A stretch of 64,000 nucleotides of DNA from an uncultured bacterium (GCA_903831295.1 CAIKXA010000071.1:23726-87725), one strand, 5' to 3'; shown: positions 1 through 10,428, numbered from the stretch's first letter. Numbers and translations: made by a program. Notes: generated from the sequence alone by a model not told the origin.

Positions 1-2611
1 TAATCCGGCCCTCACTCATGATGGCTAGCCCTTCAATCGGCGCAAGATCCACTTCACTGGCAAAGGCGTTTGTATTTTCGCCCAAAACTTTTTCGACCGC
101 GACTTGCGCCGCATTGGCTTGACTCATCAAAGCAACATCGCGGGTCTCGACCGTGTGCGTGTGCGCGATTGGTGAAATGTTCTGCGCGCTTGCGTTGCTA
201 TTGCCCATACAAATCACCGCGCTCATCATCAGCAGCGCTGTCAACGCGGATGGCGAATGCAGCCTAATTTGCGCCGCATTTTTGCTTTTTTCAATTGCGC
301 GTCGCTTGATCACGGGCTTCACATAGAAGGCATAGCACATTCCAATGGCAGCCATAATTGCGCCCGTAAGTTGCAACCACACTCCCTCACGGGTTCCCAC
401 GCCAAGCACAGTGAAGTTTAAACCCGCGCTCGCGGGCAAGCCATCTTGACCTGCGTCAGGCGGATCCCACTGCGCCTGAAAAAACCAAAGTCCATCATGT
501 TCAATTGGTTGATTCACGCTGACGGCTTGCGGCGCGCCCCACTTTCCATCAGGCTCGCCAAATCGCAGTTGACTTGTGTAGTCGCGAATGGTGGATGTTT
601 CTCCGGTGAAACCACCCACATGTGAAGTGAGAGTGAATGTTTCAAGCGCCACCGCGCTTGGCAGCGGCATCCGTCTGCGCGAAAATAAAACCTCCGCTTC
701 GGATCCATCGGCTAGGCGAATGCGCGTGGGCGAAAATAATCGACCGCGAAGGACATCTTCAGTTCGATCAAACGCGTAGTCGTGGTAGCGAAGCCATTTG
801 GTTTCGCCGTCAATGGTCCCAATACGCGCCATAGCTGAGCGCTCGCCAACATCTTTCACGCGTTGATTTGGAGGAACAATGACTGGCTTCACTTCCGGCA
901 CGGCGCGCGTAAAATATTCCAACACACGCAATGTGGTTCCCTCGCCCAACACAAGAGGTTCCCCAATTGCAATGGGACGAACTTGTGTTTCATTTGTGAT
1001 CGCCAGCACCGCGGTCAACTGAGCGGGGTCCGGTCCAGCGATTAAAGTGATGGGAATACGCCCAATTCCAGGCAAATATCGCGCGCCCAGTTCCGGCGCC
1101 ATGCTCATAGGTGCGGAGCGTGGATCGGGATTATCACTGGCTTTCATGTCGCGGTTGAGCGCTGGATCATTGAATATCCAGCGGCGAAATTCGCCGTGCG
1201 GTGTCTTCATGTCAACAATAACCACGCTCACTTCGCCGCCCGAAAGAACCATGTCATCTTGGGCGCCGGCCACTTTAAAACCGTAGCCGCGCTCCACTAG
1301 ACCGATGGGAATGAATCCATCCGCACCAGGCTTAGCCGCCAAGTCCACAAGAATGTCGCCCACTCCTTCAAGCGTGAATTGCACTCGCGCTTCATGCGAG
1401 CGTTCGGCCAGCATGGCGGCGGAATCCACAAAGCGAAAGCGAATCAAGTCGCCCGGCGAAGTCCGTGCACGCGGATCAAATGCGGCAAGGGTGAAATCGC
1501 GAGCGCTTGCGTTGGGGGACTCAATGCGAACGCGCAACGCTGGGTTCAACGGACTGTCAACTGCTCCACGCGCAAGACGACTTTGCTCCACGGCGTAGCG
1601 CAAGTATCCAGTGGCGCTGAATATGATATTTGGAAATGGATCATTGGCCGCGAGGGCGGGAATGGCGACATCGATCGGATCAATTGGTTCATCCACGGCG
1701 GCGGAAAAAATGTGCGAGCGATCAGAAATGTAATCGTTATAAAATGGAAGTCCGTTGATGGGTCGCTCGCACCACGCCGTGTCGCCAGGCTTGCGCACAT
1801 ACAACGCCCACGATTTTTCCAAATCGTTTTTCAAATAAAACCAGTGTTGGCTGGCGTACTCCACGCGCGCCACAAAGAGCGGCTCGACAATGGCGGTTCC
1901 TTTGGCTTTGACTGCTCTTTCCACGGGATTTTGATCATTTCCAGTGAACAGTAAATCCTCCGCAAGATCAGGCCGGCCGTCGATCACTTGACGAATAAAT
2001 TTCTGGCGCGGCCCATCCACCACCATCATGATGCTGTAAGCACTGCCACCCAAGGCGTCCGCTGTTTGCAATTTCCAGTTGGGATCAATGGACGCCACTT
2101 GCACAGACCACTTCTCCGCACCCACTTGTATTTGTGTTTGATTGCCAGGCGCGGCCAGAATTTTGCCAACACCTTTACTTGCGCCATCGCTTGAAGTGAT
2201 TTCCAAAAGCACTTCGCGCCGCGACACAGGCGCGTCGCCCTCGACCTTGGTGGAGAAATACCACAGGCTTCCCGCGATCAATGTGAGAATGCCAGAGTGA
2301 ATCATCCAGACGCCAAAATTCACTGGACGAAATGGAATTCGCCGCAGCGTGGTCCACGTGATGTTGGCCGCGATCAACAACATCAAGGCAAGAAATGGCC
2401 ACCAATGAAACCATTCGAACTCCGTCAACTCAAACGGACGCCACTGTCGCAACATGGAGTACCGCCACGCATCAGGGTGAAAAATATTGGGATGAATCGG
2501 ATAGACAATTCCAGCGCTGCCCACCGTCATATAGATGAACAAGAGCGCGAGCAACGTGATTCCAAACTTGACATTGGAAAATAAATCGGAGATCGCACGA
2601 AATGGATTCAT
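1..2611 (-). CDS. ResB-like cytochrome c biogenesis membrane protein (partial, 3' end beyond left edge)
   Basis: Hand-translated from ATG at 2611 on the minus strand (MNPFRAISDLFSNVKFGITLLALLFIYMTVGSAGIVYPIHPNIFHPDAWRYS...). I met no stop before position 1 and the frame is consistent at the edge (...LAIMSEGRI). N-terminal TM segments, a large extracytoplasmic region and a later TM segment fit ResB. Confidence 0.72.
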   Translation of the reverse strand, partial: MNPFRAISDLFSNVKFGITLLALLFIYMTVGSAGIVYPIHPNIFHPDAWRYSMLRQWRPFELTEFEWFHWWPFLALMLLIAANITWTTLRRIPFRPVNFGVWMIHSGILTLIAGSLWYFSTKVEGDAPVSRREVLLEITSSDGASKGVGKILAAPGNQTQIQVGAEKWSVQVASIDPNWKLQTADALGGSAYSIMMVVDGPRQKFIRQVIDGRPDLAEDLLFTGNDQNPVERAVKAKGTAIVEPLFVARVEYASQHWFYLKNDLEKSWALYVRKPGDTAWCERPINGLPFYNDYISDRSHIFSAAVDEPIDPIDVAIPALAANDPFPNIIFSATGYLRYAVEQSRLARGAVDSPLNPALRVRIESPNASARDFTLAAFDPRARTSPGDLIRFRFVDSAAMLAERSHEARVQFTLEGVGDILVDLAAKPGADGFIPIGLVERGYGFKVAGAQDDMVLSGGEVSVVIVDMKTPHGEFRRWIFNDPALNRDMKASDNPDPRSAPMSMAPELGARYLPGIGRIPITLIAGPDPAQLTAVLAITNETQVRPIAIGEPLVLGEGTTLRVLEYFTRAVPEVKPVIVPPNQRVKDVGERSAMARIGTIDGETKWLRYHDYAFDRTEDVLRGRLFSPTRIRLADGSEAEVLFSRRRMPLPSAVALETFTLTSHVGGFTGETSTIRDYTSQLRFGEPDGKWGAPQAVSVNQPIEHDGLWFFQAQWDPPDAGQDGLPASAGLNFTVLGVGTREGVWLQLTGAIMAAIGMCYAFYVKPVIKRRAIEKSKNAAQIRLHSPSALTALLMMSAVICMGNSNASAQNISPIAHTHTVETRDVALMSQANAAQVAVEKVLGENTNAFASEVDLAPIEGLAIMSEGRI

Positions 2612-2696
2612 GGGTGAGGAATAGATTCTACGAGGGCTTTACAAGGCAAGCCACACGACAATCCATGCGCGTAGAAATGGCTACCATATTGCCCCT

Positions 2697-3530
2697 ATGA
2701 GAAACCCTATGCACAAAACACTTCAATCCGTCCTTGTATTTGGTCTATTTTCCGCAGTGTCTTTATTCAGTGGCTGCAAGGCAACATCGAAAGATGCTGC
2801 AACACCAGCAGCAACTACAGCAGCTGCATCCGCACCTGTTGCACCCGCGAAAGCAGTTGCAGCAACCGAACCCGACGCTCCAATTGCGCCTGCAAAACCT
2901 GTAGCCCCAGTTGCACCCGCACCTGTAGCTCCGGTCGCCCCAGCAAAGCCCGTTGCATCCATAGTTCCTGCTCAACCAGTTGCGCCAGCAGCAGCTCCCG
3001 CCGCAAACACATCCATGCCAATGTCAGACATGATGTATGTGGTGATGAAGACCAACAAGGGTGATGTGGTCATGGAACTTGATCACAAGATGGCGCCAAA
3101 GAGCGTTGAAAATTTCATGGCGTATGTGAATGCCAATTACTACGACAAAACAATCTTTCACCGCGTGATCCGCGACTTCATGATTCAGGGCGGCGGATTC
3201 ACAAGCGACATGACGCAAAAGTCCACCAACGCTCCGATTGTCAACGAGGGCAAGAATGGGTTGCTTAATACACGCGGCACTCTTGCAATGGCACGAACCA
3301 ACGATCCAAATTCAGCCACAAGCCAATTCTTTATCAACACTGTTGACAATCAGTTTCTTAACGCCAGTGGCCGTAACCCCGGCTACGCAGTGTTTGGAAA
3401 AGTCATTGATGGAATGGACGTGGTCGATGTGATTCGCGCCATGCCAACCAAACGCGGCGATGTTCCTGTGGAAACCGTGGAAATCATCTCCATTCGTCCG
3501 TTGCCTGGAGCACCTGCTGCCAAGAAATAA
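2697..3530 (+). CDS. Cyclophilin-type peptidyl-prolyl cis-trans isomerase, lipoprotein with Ala/Pro/Val-rich linker
   Basis: Lipobox-like LFSGC; cyclophilin motifs NYYDKTIFHRVIRDFMIQGG and NSATSQFFI. Confidence 0.93.
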   Translation: MRNPMHKTLQSVLVFGLFSAVSLFSGCKATSKDAATPAATTAAASAPVAPAKAVAATEPDAPIAPAKPVAPVAPAPVAPVAPAKPVASIVPAQPVAPAAAPAANTSMPMSDMMYVVMKTNKGDVVMELDHKMAPKSVENFMAYVNANYYDKTIFHRVIRDFMIQGGGFTSDMTQKSTNAPIVNEGKNGLLNTRGTLAMARTNDPNSATSQFFINTVDNQFLNASGRNPGYAVFGKVIDGMDVVDVIRAMPTKRGDVPVETVEIISIRPLPGAPAAKK

Positions 3531-3605
3531 GCGGGCAAAACCGCTTGTTTAGGAATGGCGCAAGAACGCAACAGGTTCAACCGCCACAAAATATTTGCAC
3601 AATCG

Positions 3606-3636
3606 CTCCCGCGGATTTTATCCGCGGGAGTTTTTT
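3606..3636 (+). terminator. Rho-independent terminator (overlaps 3' end of ligA on the opposite strand)
   Basis: Perfect 10-bp stem CTCCCGCGGA-TTTTA-TCCGCGGGAG followed by TTTTTT. Confidence 0.9.
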
Positions 3637-5678
3637 AATGCCGCCACAAGTTGGGCCTCGTTCCAAATTGCCACGCCCAACGCGCGCGCCTTTTCCAATT
3701 TGCTACCTGCGTCGCTTCCAGCGATGACAAAATCTGTTTTCTTGGAAACAGATCCGCTGATTTTTGCGCCGAATGATTCCAACCGCTCCGCCAAATCCGA
3801 GCGCTCAAAATTATCAAGCGTGCCCGTGAGCACAATTGTTTTTCCAGCGAACATGTGGTCAGCACCCAAGCCAGCCGTCTTGGCCGCGCCATACAAAGGG
3901 CTTCGCAAATTCACGCCGGCGGACGCCAAGTCCTTGAACATTTTTCGAATGTCCGCGCGCCGCAAGTCCCCCGCCAAACTTGCCGCGGTTGTTTCACCAA
4001 AGTCATCCAGCGCTTCAAACTGCTCTTGAGTGGCCGTCAACAACGCGTCGGCGTCTGGAAACATTTTCGCCAATGTCTTGCTTGCCGTTGCACCGATATG
4101 GCGCAAGCCCAGCGCCGCCAACACGCGCGCCAACCCTTTGTCCTTGGCACTGTTGGCGGAATCAACAATAGATTGCGCAGTTTTTAAGCCTATTTTGCGT
4201 TGCTGTGTGCCTGCGCTTGTGGTGGCCTCGCTGGTCATTTGCGCCATCGTGTTGGCGTCAAGCGTGAATAGATCGGCGAATTTTTTCACCAAGCCCGCGT
4301 CAACCAACTGATCGACAACCTTGTCACCAAGGCCTTCTATGTTCATTTGATCGCGGCCCACAAACCATTTCACGCGCTCGCAAAATTGCGCCTTGCACGC
4401 CGGGTTGCGGCAAAATATTTTGGGTCCTTCTTTTTCCAATTCACTGCCGCAACTTGGACACACAATAGGCGCGACCACTGGAACGCTACTTTTCTTGCGC
4501 GCTGAAAGATCCACCTCCACAACTTGCGGAATGATTTCGCCCGCCTTCTCAACCAACACGCGGTCCCCCACGCGAATGTCCTTGCGCCAAATCTCCTCAA
4601 TGTTGTGCAGCGTGGCGTGGCGCACAGTGCTGCCGCCAACAAATACTGGCTCCATGGTGGCGCGCGGAGTGAGCGTGCCGCCCTTGCCCACTTGCCATTC
4701 AATGTTCACCAACGTTGTTGTCTTGCGCTCCGCTGGATATTTAAATGCAATCGCCCAACGCGGCGACTTGCTGGTGGATCCAAGTTTCTCGCGCATCGCT
4801 AGCGAATCAATTTTCACCACCATTCCATCCACGCCGTAATCCAATTTTTCACGCTCGTTGGCGAAAGTTTCAATCGCTGCGCACGCCATTTCGCAGTCGT
4901 GGCAGCGCACACTGCGGGCGCTGGTGGGTATGCCAAAACCCCTGCATTTTTCCAGCATTTTCCAGTATGTGCCAATGTCCATCGCGTCGAATTCGCCAAG
5001 CCCATGCATGGTGAAACGCAATCCACGAGCGCGCACAACCGCGGGATCCAAACTTTTCAACGTGCCCGCGGCGGCGTTGCGAGCGTTCACAAATAACTGC
5101 TCGCCCTCTTTCTCACGCTGCGCATTCACGCGAGCAAAGCTGGCGAAAGGCATGTCAATTTCGCCGCGCACCTCCAGCACTTTTGGCGCCGCGCCCTTGA
5201 GGCGAATCGGAACGCTGCGAATCATTTTAATATTGGCGGTCACATCGTCGCCGGTGATTCCGTCACCGCGAGTCAATGCCTGAGTCAACACGCCATCTTC
5301 ATAGCGCAAAGAAATTGCTACTCCGTCAATCTTTGGATCCGCCACCACCACGGGTTGCGCGCCCAATGCGGCTTCGCATTTCGCATACCACTCACGAAAT
5401 GACGCGATGTCATATGTGTTGTCAATGGACTGCATCACAACGCGATGCGCCACGCTGGCAAAGCCCTTGCTTGGCGCGCCGCCAACACGAGCGGTGGGAC
5501 CATGTGGATCCGCGAGCTCTGGATATTTTTTCTCAATCTCCTGTAATTCCGCCAGCAAATCATCAAATTCCTTGTCGCTCATGAATGGAGCGGAGTGCGT
5601 GTAATACGCCTCGTTGGCGCGATCCAACAGAGTGGTCAACTCTTTCACACGACTTGCGGCTGCGTTGGATGACTTCAT
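3618..5678 (-). CDS. ligA: NAD-dependent DNA ligase LigA
   Basis: 686 aa; adenylation motif KIDGVAISLRYEDG, Cys4 zinc finger (CPSCGSELEKEGPKIFCRNPAC), HhH region and C-terminal BRCT. Confidence 0.97.
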   Translation of the reverse strand: MKSSNAAASRVKELTTLLDRANEAYYTHSAPFMSDKEFDDLLAELQEIEKKYPELADPHGPTARVGGAPSKGFASVAHRVVMQSIDNTYDIASFREWYAKCEAALGAQPVVVADPKIDGVAISLRYEDGVLTQALTRGDGITGDDVTANIKMIRSVPIRLKGAAPKVLEVRGEIDMPFASFARVNAQREKEGEQLFVNARNAAAGTLKSLDPAVVRARGLRFTMHGLGEFDAMDIGTYWKMLEKCRGFGIPTSARSVRCHDCEMACAAIETFANEREKLDYGVDGMVVKIDSLAMREKLGSTSKSPRWAIAFKYPAERKTTTLVNIEWQVGKGGTLTPRATMEPVFVGGSTVRHATLHNIEEIWRKDIRVGDRVLVEKAGEIIPQVVEVDLSARKKSSVPVVAPIVCPSCGSELEKEGPKIFCRNPACKAQFCERVKWFVGRDQMNIEGLGDKVVDQLVDAGLVKKFADLFTLDANTMAQMTSEATTSAGTQQRKIGLKTAQSIVDSANSAKDKGLARVLAALGLRHIGATASKTLAKMFPDADALLTATQEQFEALDDFGETTAASLAGDLRRADIRKMFKDLASAGVNLRSPLYGAAKTAGLGADHMFAGKTIVLTGTLDNFERSDLAERLESFGAKISGSVSKKTDFVIAGSDAGSKLEKARALGVAIWNEAQLVAALKNSRG

Positions 5679-5690
5679 TATTGATGCGCC

Positions 5691-5975
5691 CTAATCACCC
5701 GCTGAAATCGCGTCAGGGCCTTGGCCCGCGGTTTTCTCGTAGTGACCATCACCACGCTTTTCAAAGCGGGAAAAACCAAGACGCTCCAGATTTGATTTTG
5801 AGTAGCGGCCTTTGTCGGACGTTGTTTGCACTTGCGGAACAACAATCGCGCGGCGCACAGGCGCGCCAGTTTCTGGATGCTTCTCAAGCGCGGGATCGCT
5901 CAGCGGTTGAAAAACTTCAAAGCGTTCGCCGGCTTCTCCATTTGGCATGATCACTTCATAGACATACGTTGGCAT
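5691..5975 (-). CDS. FmdB-like small protein lacking the zinc-ribbon cysteines
   Basis: MPTYVYEV...FEVFQPLSD...HPETGAPVRRAI resembles FmdB-family layout; no cysteines. Confidence 0.55.
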   Translation of the reverse strand: MPTYVYEVIMPNGEAGERFEVFQPLSDPALEKHPETGAPVRRAIVVPQVQTTSDKGRYSKSNLERLGFSRFEKRGDGHYEKTAGQGPDAISAGD

Positions 5976-5990
5976 CGGATGACCTCTTGG

Positions 5991-6812
5991 CTAGAGCATA
6001 GGTTGAAGGAAGTTTTTTGCAGAGATAATTTCCTCCACGCGCCGCTCGCCGCCTTCACGCTCAATCACCACGGGCACATCGCTTGGCAGCGTGGCAACCA
6101 ACCGCATGAAATTATTCCATGGCACTTGCCCCTCTCCAACAGCGGTTTCCCTGCCCCAAACATCGGTTTTTCCGCTAGCAATTGCGTCCTTGGCGTGCAC
6201 TTGGCGAACCCGGGGCAAAAGTTTTTCAAACGCGGCAAGCGGTTCATCCAACCCATACAAAAGCATGTTGGCTGGATCAAAATTCACGCCCACATCTGCG
6301 CGGCTCAGTTCATCAAGCACGCCATTCAAAGTGGCGGCGCTTTCCTGGCCAGTTTCAAACGCCACATTCACGCCAACATTTGCAAAGAGATCAATCACCT
6401 CGCGCAAACGATTGATCATGGTCGCGCGCGCTGGATCACCCGGATGCTCCGGCAAAAACCCGGCGTGAAAAGTGACTAGCGAAACACCGAACGTTTTTGC
6501 AATTTGCGCCACTTGCGCGGCGCGCTCCAGATTGGCTGACCAATGCGCGTCAGGACGAACACCACCAGTCTCACGAATGCGATCGATGGAAGAATAATCC
6601 TCGCCCGCCATGGCCAACATTCCACTTTCAATCACTATTTCACCGGCGCGCAGAACATCGATCGCTCCGCGCCAAACCTCCGGCTGCGCAACCATTGGCG
6701 CAAGCGCCAACTGCACTCGGTTCAAACCAGTGGCGCGCAACCGCTCAAGCAATTCAACGGGATCGCGCGGGCGCAGACTCCACGAGCAGACTGCAAGATT
6801 ACGTTTTGGCAT
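5991..6812 (-). CDS. Sugar phosphate isomerase/epimerase family (xylose isomerase-like TIM barrel)
   Basis: LVTFHAGFLP, NVAFETGQE, VNFDPANMLLYG and VHAKDA motifs. Confidence 0.85.
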   Translation of the reverse strand: MPKRNLAVCSWSLRPRDPVELLERLRATGLNRVQLALAPMVAQPEVWRGAIDVLRAGEIVIESGMLAMAGEDYSSIDRIRETGGVRPDAHWSANLERAAQVAQIAKTFGVSLVTFHAGFLPEHPGDPARATMINRLREVIDLFANVGVNVAFETGQESAATLNGVLDELSRADVGVNFDPANMLLYGLDEPLAAFEKLLPRVRQVHAKDAIASGKTDVWGRETAVGEGQVPWNNFMRLVATLPSDVPVVIEREGGERRVEEIISAKNFLQPML

Positions 6813-6924
6813 TGCGTTGCAAGCCTAACCCGCAAAGTTGCAATTATGTTTGATATGCATTTCACAGCGAAAAACTGCGCACATACCACTAGAAGCCATC
6901 AGGATCTGCGACTAAGATGACTCT

Positions 6925-7560
6925 GTGAGCAGTGCCCCCGCGCAATCAAATTTGATCCAAGTGGAATCGTCCACTCCAATTGTGGTCAAACGCACGTTGG
7001 CCGAGCGCGCCGAGGCTTTCATTAGCCGCTTGAGCACGCGCAATTGGTTCTGGCAAAAAGTGTGCAGCCTGATTTGGCTGCCCTTCGCATTTCGATCCGG
7101 CATCACCATGCGGCGCGTGGACTCCAATCGATTCACCGCGCTGCTTCCATTTAGCCGCGCCAATCGCAATTGGTACAACGCCATGGCGGGAGCCGCGTTG
7201 CTTGGCAACAGCGAAGTCGCCGCCGGTTTGTTTCTATTTGGAAAAGTGGGCAGCGATTATTTCGTGGTCTGCAAGAAAATGGAATATCGATTTCTGCGTC
7301 CCTGTGTTGGGCCAGCTTTGTATGACATCACAGCCGAACAAGACATTGATGAGTTGGTGAAAGTTGGCGGTGAATTCAACATCAATCTGGCCATCAACAT
7401 TCATCAGCAAATGGGCAAGAAGCGTGGCGACAAGCGCGTTGGTCGTTGCCAGATTGTGTTCCATTGCACGCCCAAGTCCATGGCCAAGGCGCGCGCATTG
7501 CGCAAGTCGCAAAAAATGGTCGCGCTTGACAACGCCGCCAACAATTCAAGCGACGAGTGA
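6925..7560 (+). CDS. DUF4442-like hotdog-fold protein
   Basis: GTG start; central segment MRRVDSNRFTALLPFSRANRNWYNAMAGAALLGNSEVAAG resembles DUF4442/PaaI-like hotdog proteins. Confidence 0.6.
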   Translation: MSSAPAQSNLIQVESSTPIVVKRTLAERAEAFISRLSTRNWFWQKVCSLIWLPFAFRSGITMRRVDSNRFTALLPFSRANRNWYNAMAGAALLGNSEVAAGLFLFGKVGSDYFVVCKKMEYRFLRPCVGPALYDITAEQDIDELVKVGGEFNINLAINIHQQMGKKRGDKRVGRCQIVFHCTPKSMAKARALRKSQKMVALDNAANNSSDE

Positions 7561-7597
7561 CCTCGACATGTTCGCGTGTTGCGGTCATGATGTGTGA

Positions 7598-8833
7598 ATG
7601 CGACGATCCGTTGAAATTATGGGTTGGGGTTTGTATTTAGCCAGTAGTTGGACGTGGTGCATTGGAATGTTTTTGCCCATTCTGCTGCTGCGTTGGTGGG
7701 GTTGGCCAGGGTTTGTCGCGTTCGCCGTTCCAAACATTCTGGGCTGCGTGGCGTTTGGATATGTGTTCACACCAGAAACCAGCCGCCGATTCGTTGAGAG
7801 ATATGCGCCAAGCATTCGCTGGTTTGCGTGGGTCACAATCGCTTTTCAATCTTGGTTTGGATCGTGGGCCGACCGCCGATTGGGCATGCAAGGATTGCTG
7901 GGCACATCGGTGAATTGGTCCGACCTATGCCGGCTCTTGCCACTTTTATTTTTAATGTTTCCAGGCACTGGGCGCTTCTGGATGATTGCAGGAACCGCCT
8001 GCACGATCGCAAGCTTCGCGCTGTTTGCCACAAATGGTTTGGGCGCGCTCAACGATCCACCAGTGGTTGGAAGTATGACTCCCATGTCGCTGGCATGGGC
8101 CGCGCCATTCATGGCGTTTGGTTTTTTGCTCTGCCCCGCGCTTGATCCAACATTCCACCGCGCTCTGCAACAAAGTCCAAGCCGTCATTCCTTCGCGGTG
8201 TTTGGCGTTGCCTTCGCGGCGCAACTTCTATTTGCTGCAAGCACATTTAACGCGGCCACTGGACTTGTGTCTTTGGCGTGGCCCATTGCGGCGCAAATTA
8301 TTTTGCAAACCACTTTCACCATGTGCGCCATGGTTTCCGTGACCAGCCCCACTTCACTTCGCAGTTGGCCAACAGCCCCGGCGTGGATTCTGCGTTCCAC
8401 GGGTCGAGCAAGTTTCATCAATTTCGCAAGTGTTTTGGCCCTACCAGTGGTCGGCATGGCGCTGGGTCGATTCGTGCTTGATTTACTCACCGCCATCACC
8501 GTGGATGTTCCAGTGATGATGCCCGCAAGCGAACTGCTCGCGTCCGTTTCATCCGTGACTTCCGCTGGCGAAGCGACATACTTGCGCTGGCTCGGTTTTT
8601 ACGGAATCATTTTTCCGGCGTGGCTGCTATTAAAATTGCGGCGGGTCCCCGCTTCAGTGGCGTGGCCGGCGATTTTTGTGGCGGCGGCAGCGGCCGAACG
8701 CGGCATGGTGGGGGCGAGAACTTCGTATTTACTTGTGTCGTTGGGTGTGATTGTGATCGCGGCTTTATGGCAAAGCGACAATTTTATGAAAGAGCCTGAA
8801 ATTGTAATTGAGGATGGTCGTTCCAACGCGTGA
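7598..8833 (+). CDS. Polytopic integral membrane protein, unknown function
   Basis: 411 aa with many hydrophobic segments; N-terminus loosely resembles sodium:solute symporter-like proteins. Confidence 0.6.
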   Translation: MRRSVEIMGWGLYLASSWTWCIGMFLPILLLRWWGWPGFVAFAVPNILGCVAFGYVFTPETSRRFVERYAPSIRWFAWVTIAFQSWFGSWADRRLGMQGLLGTSVNWSDLCRLLPLLFLMFPGTGRFWMIAGTACTIASFALFATNGLGALNDPPVVGSMTPMSLAWAAPFMAFGFLLCPALDPTFHRALQQSPSRHSFAVFGVAFAAQLLFAASTFNAATGLVSLAWPIAAQIILQTTFTMCAMVSVTSPTSLRSWPTAPAWILRSTGRASFINFASVLALPVVGMALGRFVLDLLTAITVDVPVMMPASELLASVSSVTSAGEATYLRWLGFYGIIFPAWLLLKLRRVPASVAWPAIFVAAAAAERGMVGARTSYLLVSLGVIVIAALWQSDNFMKEPEIVIEDGRSNA

Positions 8834-8931
8834 ATGCGAATGTTCATTACATAGCCGCCGGGCCACATGTAAGTGAGCGCTGCGAAGTGAGGTTGATTGC
8901 ATGCGAGATGGATTTCATCAAAGGACTTTGA

Positions 8932-10428
8932 ATGTTTGAAGATGCACTCAAACCACTGCCTGAAAAAGCCTTCGACTACTCAGCCGCTGTTCATTTGCTC
9001 AATCGCGCTGGTTTTGGTGGCACACCATCGCAGGCGCGCGCGCTGGCCGACATGGGATTGAACAAAGCCGTCGACCGGTTGGTGAAATACGAATCTCAAC
9101 CTGTCGAGCCGGTCAAAGCGGATCTGTTTGACAACAGCATCATGAGCCCTCAGACGGATGAGCAGCGTGAAGCGGCGCGCAAAGCCCGCCAAAACAATGA
9201 CGAGGAGGCGTTGGCCGCGCTGCAACGCGAGCGCAATCGCAAACAAGCCGAGGATCGCAAGCAAATCGCCGAACTTCAAAAGTGGTGGATCAAGCGCATG
9301 ATTGAGACCCCTCGGCCGCTCGAGGAAAAAATGACGCTGTTCTTTCATGGACATTTCGCCACGGGCTATCGCACCATTGAAGACAGCTTTCACATGTATC
9401 AGCAGAACCAACTTTTTCGAAAGTTTGCCACGGGCAACTTCGCGCAGTTGGCGCACCGGATCATTCGTGATCCAGCCATGATTAAATATTTAGACAACGA
9501 TGAGAATCAAAAGTCCAAACCCAATGAAAACCTGGCGCGCGAACTGATGGAATTGTTCACGCTCGGCGAGGGTCGGGGCTATACCGAGGACGACATTAAA
9601 GCTGGCGCGCTGGCGCTCACCGGCTACACGTTTAAAGACGACACATTTTATTTCAACAACAACAACCATGACACCTCGACCAAGAACATCATGGGCAAGA
9701 GCGGCCAATTTGATGGCGATGGTTTTTTGGATGTCATTCTGGCGCGCAATGAGTGCGCGGAATTCATGGCTGGAAAGTTGTTCAGGTTTTTTGTCAACGA
9801 CTCCTCTGGTGACTTGTCCAAAGAGCAGAAGGCGTTCATTCTGGCCATGGCCAACAAACTCCGCGCCAGCAAATATGAGCTGAAACCCCTGCTGGACGCT
9901 GTTTTTTCAAGCGCTTACTTCTACAGCGCGCAGAACCGTGGCGCCATCATCAAGAGTCCTATTCAACTTACGGTGCAAGCCGTGCGCAGTCTGCGCACTC
10001 CTGTGCGTGAACTCAGCGCCTTGGCAAGCGCCACCGATTTGATGGGACAGAATGTTTTCTTTCCGCCAAATGTCAAAGGTTGGGACGGCGGTCGCAGTTG
10101 GATCAACACCAGCACTTTGTTCATTCGCCAAAATGTGTTGGTGTATTTGCTCACTGGTCGCAAACCCGACATGTACGAATGGCAAGCCAGCGACATTCCA
10201 TTTGACGCAACGCATTTGGTGGACCACTTGCGCCAACCCGATGGCAGCGTGGACATGGCGAGCGGTATTGAATATTTGCTGCGATTTAATTTGGCGCAAT
10301 CCCCATCGCCATTGCGGCTTCAACAAGTCATGACCTTCGCCAAAAGTCGAGGCGAGCGCTTGGACAATGATCGAATCATTGCCGTGCTTGCTTTAACCAC
10401 TGCCATGCCGGAGTACCAACTGTGTTAA
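8932..10428 (+). CDS. DUF1800 domain-containing protein
   Basis: AVHLLNRAGFGGTP..., NENLARELMELFTLGEGRGYTEDDIKAGALALTGYTF, FPPNVKGWDGGRSWINTSTL are typical DUF1800 motifs. Confidence 0.93.
   Translation: MFEDALKPLPEKAFDYSAAVHLLNRAGFGGTPSQARALADMGLNKAVDRLVKYESQPVEPVKADLFDNSIMSPQTDEQREAARKARQNNDEEALAALQRERNRKQAEDRKQIAELQKWWIKRMIETPRPLEEKMTLFFHGHFATGYRTIEDSFHMYQQNQLFRKFATGNFAQLAHRIIRDPAMIKYLDNDENQKSKPNENLARELMELFTLGEGRGYTEDDIKAGALALTGYTFKDDTFYFNNNNHDTSTKNIMGKSGQFDGDGFLDVILARNECAEFMAGKLFRFFVNDSSGDLSKEQKAFILAMANKLRASKYELKPLLDAVFSSAYFYSAQNRGAIIKSPIQLTVQAVRSLRTPVRELSALASATDLMGQNVFFPPNVKGWDGGRSWINTSTLFIRQNVLVYLLTGRKPDMYEWQASDIPFDATHLVDHLRQPDGSVDMASGIEYLLRFNLAQSPSPLRLQQVMTFAKSRGERLDNDRIIAVLALTTAMPEYQLC

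Noticed and set aside
1379-1954. 191-aa plus-strand ORF
   Set aside because: Antisense to the uninterrupted ResB-like reading frame
2723-2962. Collagen-like ORF (GATGATGAGATGATG...)
   Set aside because: Reverse reading of the Ala/Pro/Val linker codons of the PPIase lipoprotein; not a real collagen-like gene
5826-6479. 217-aa plus-strand ORF
   Set aside because: Antisense to the FmdB-like and isomerase genes; shadow ORF
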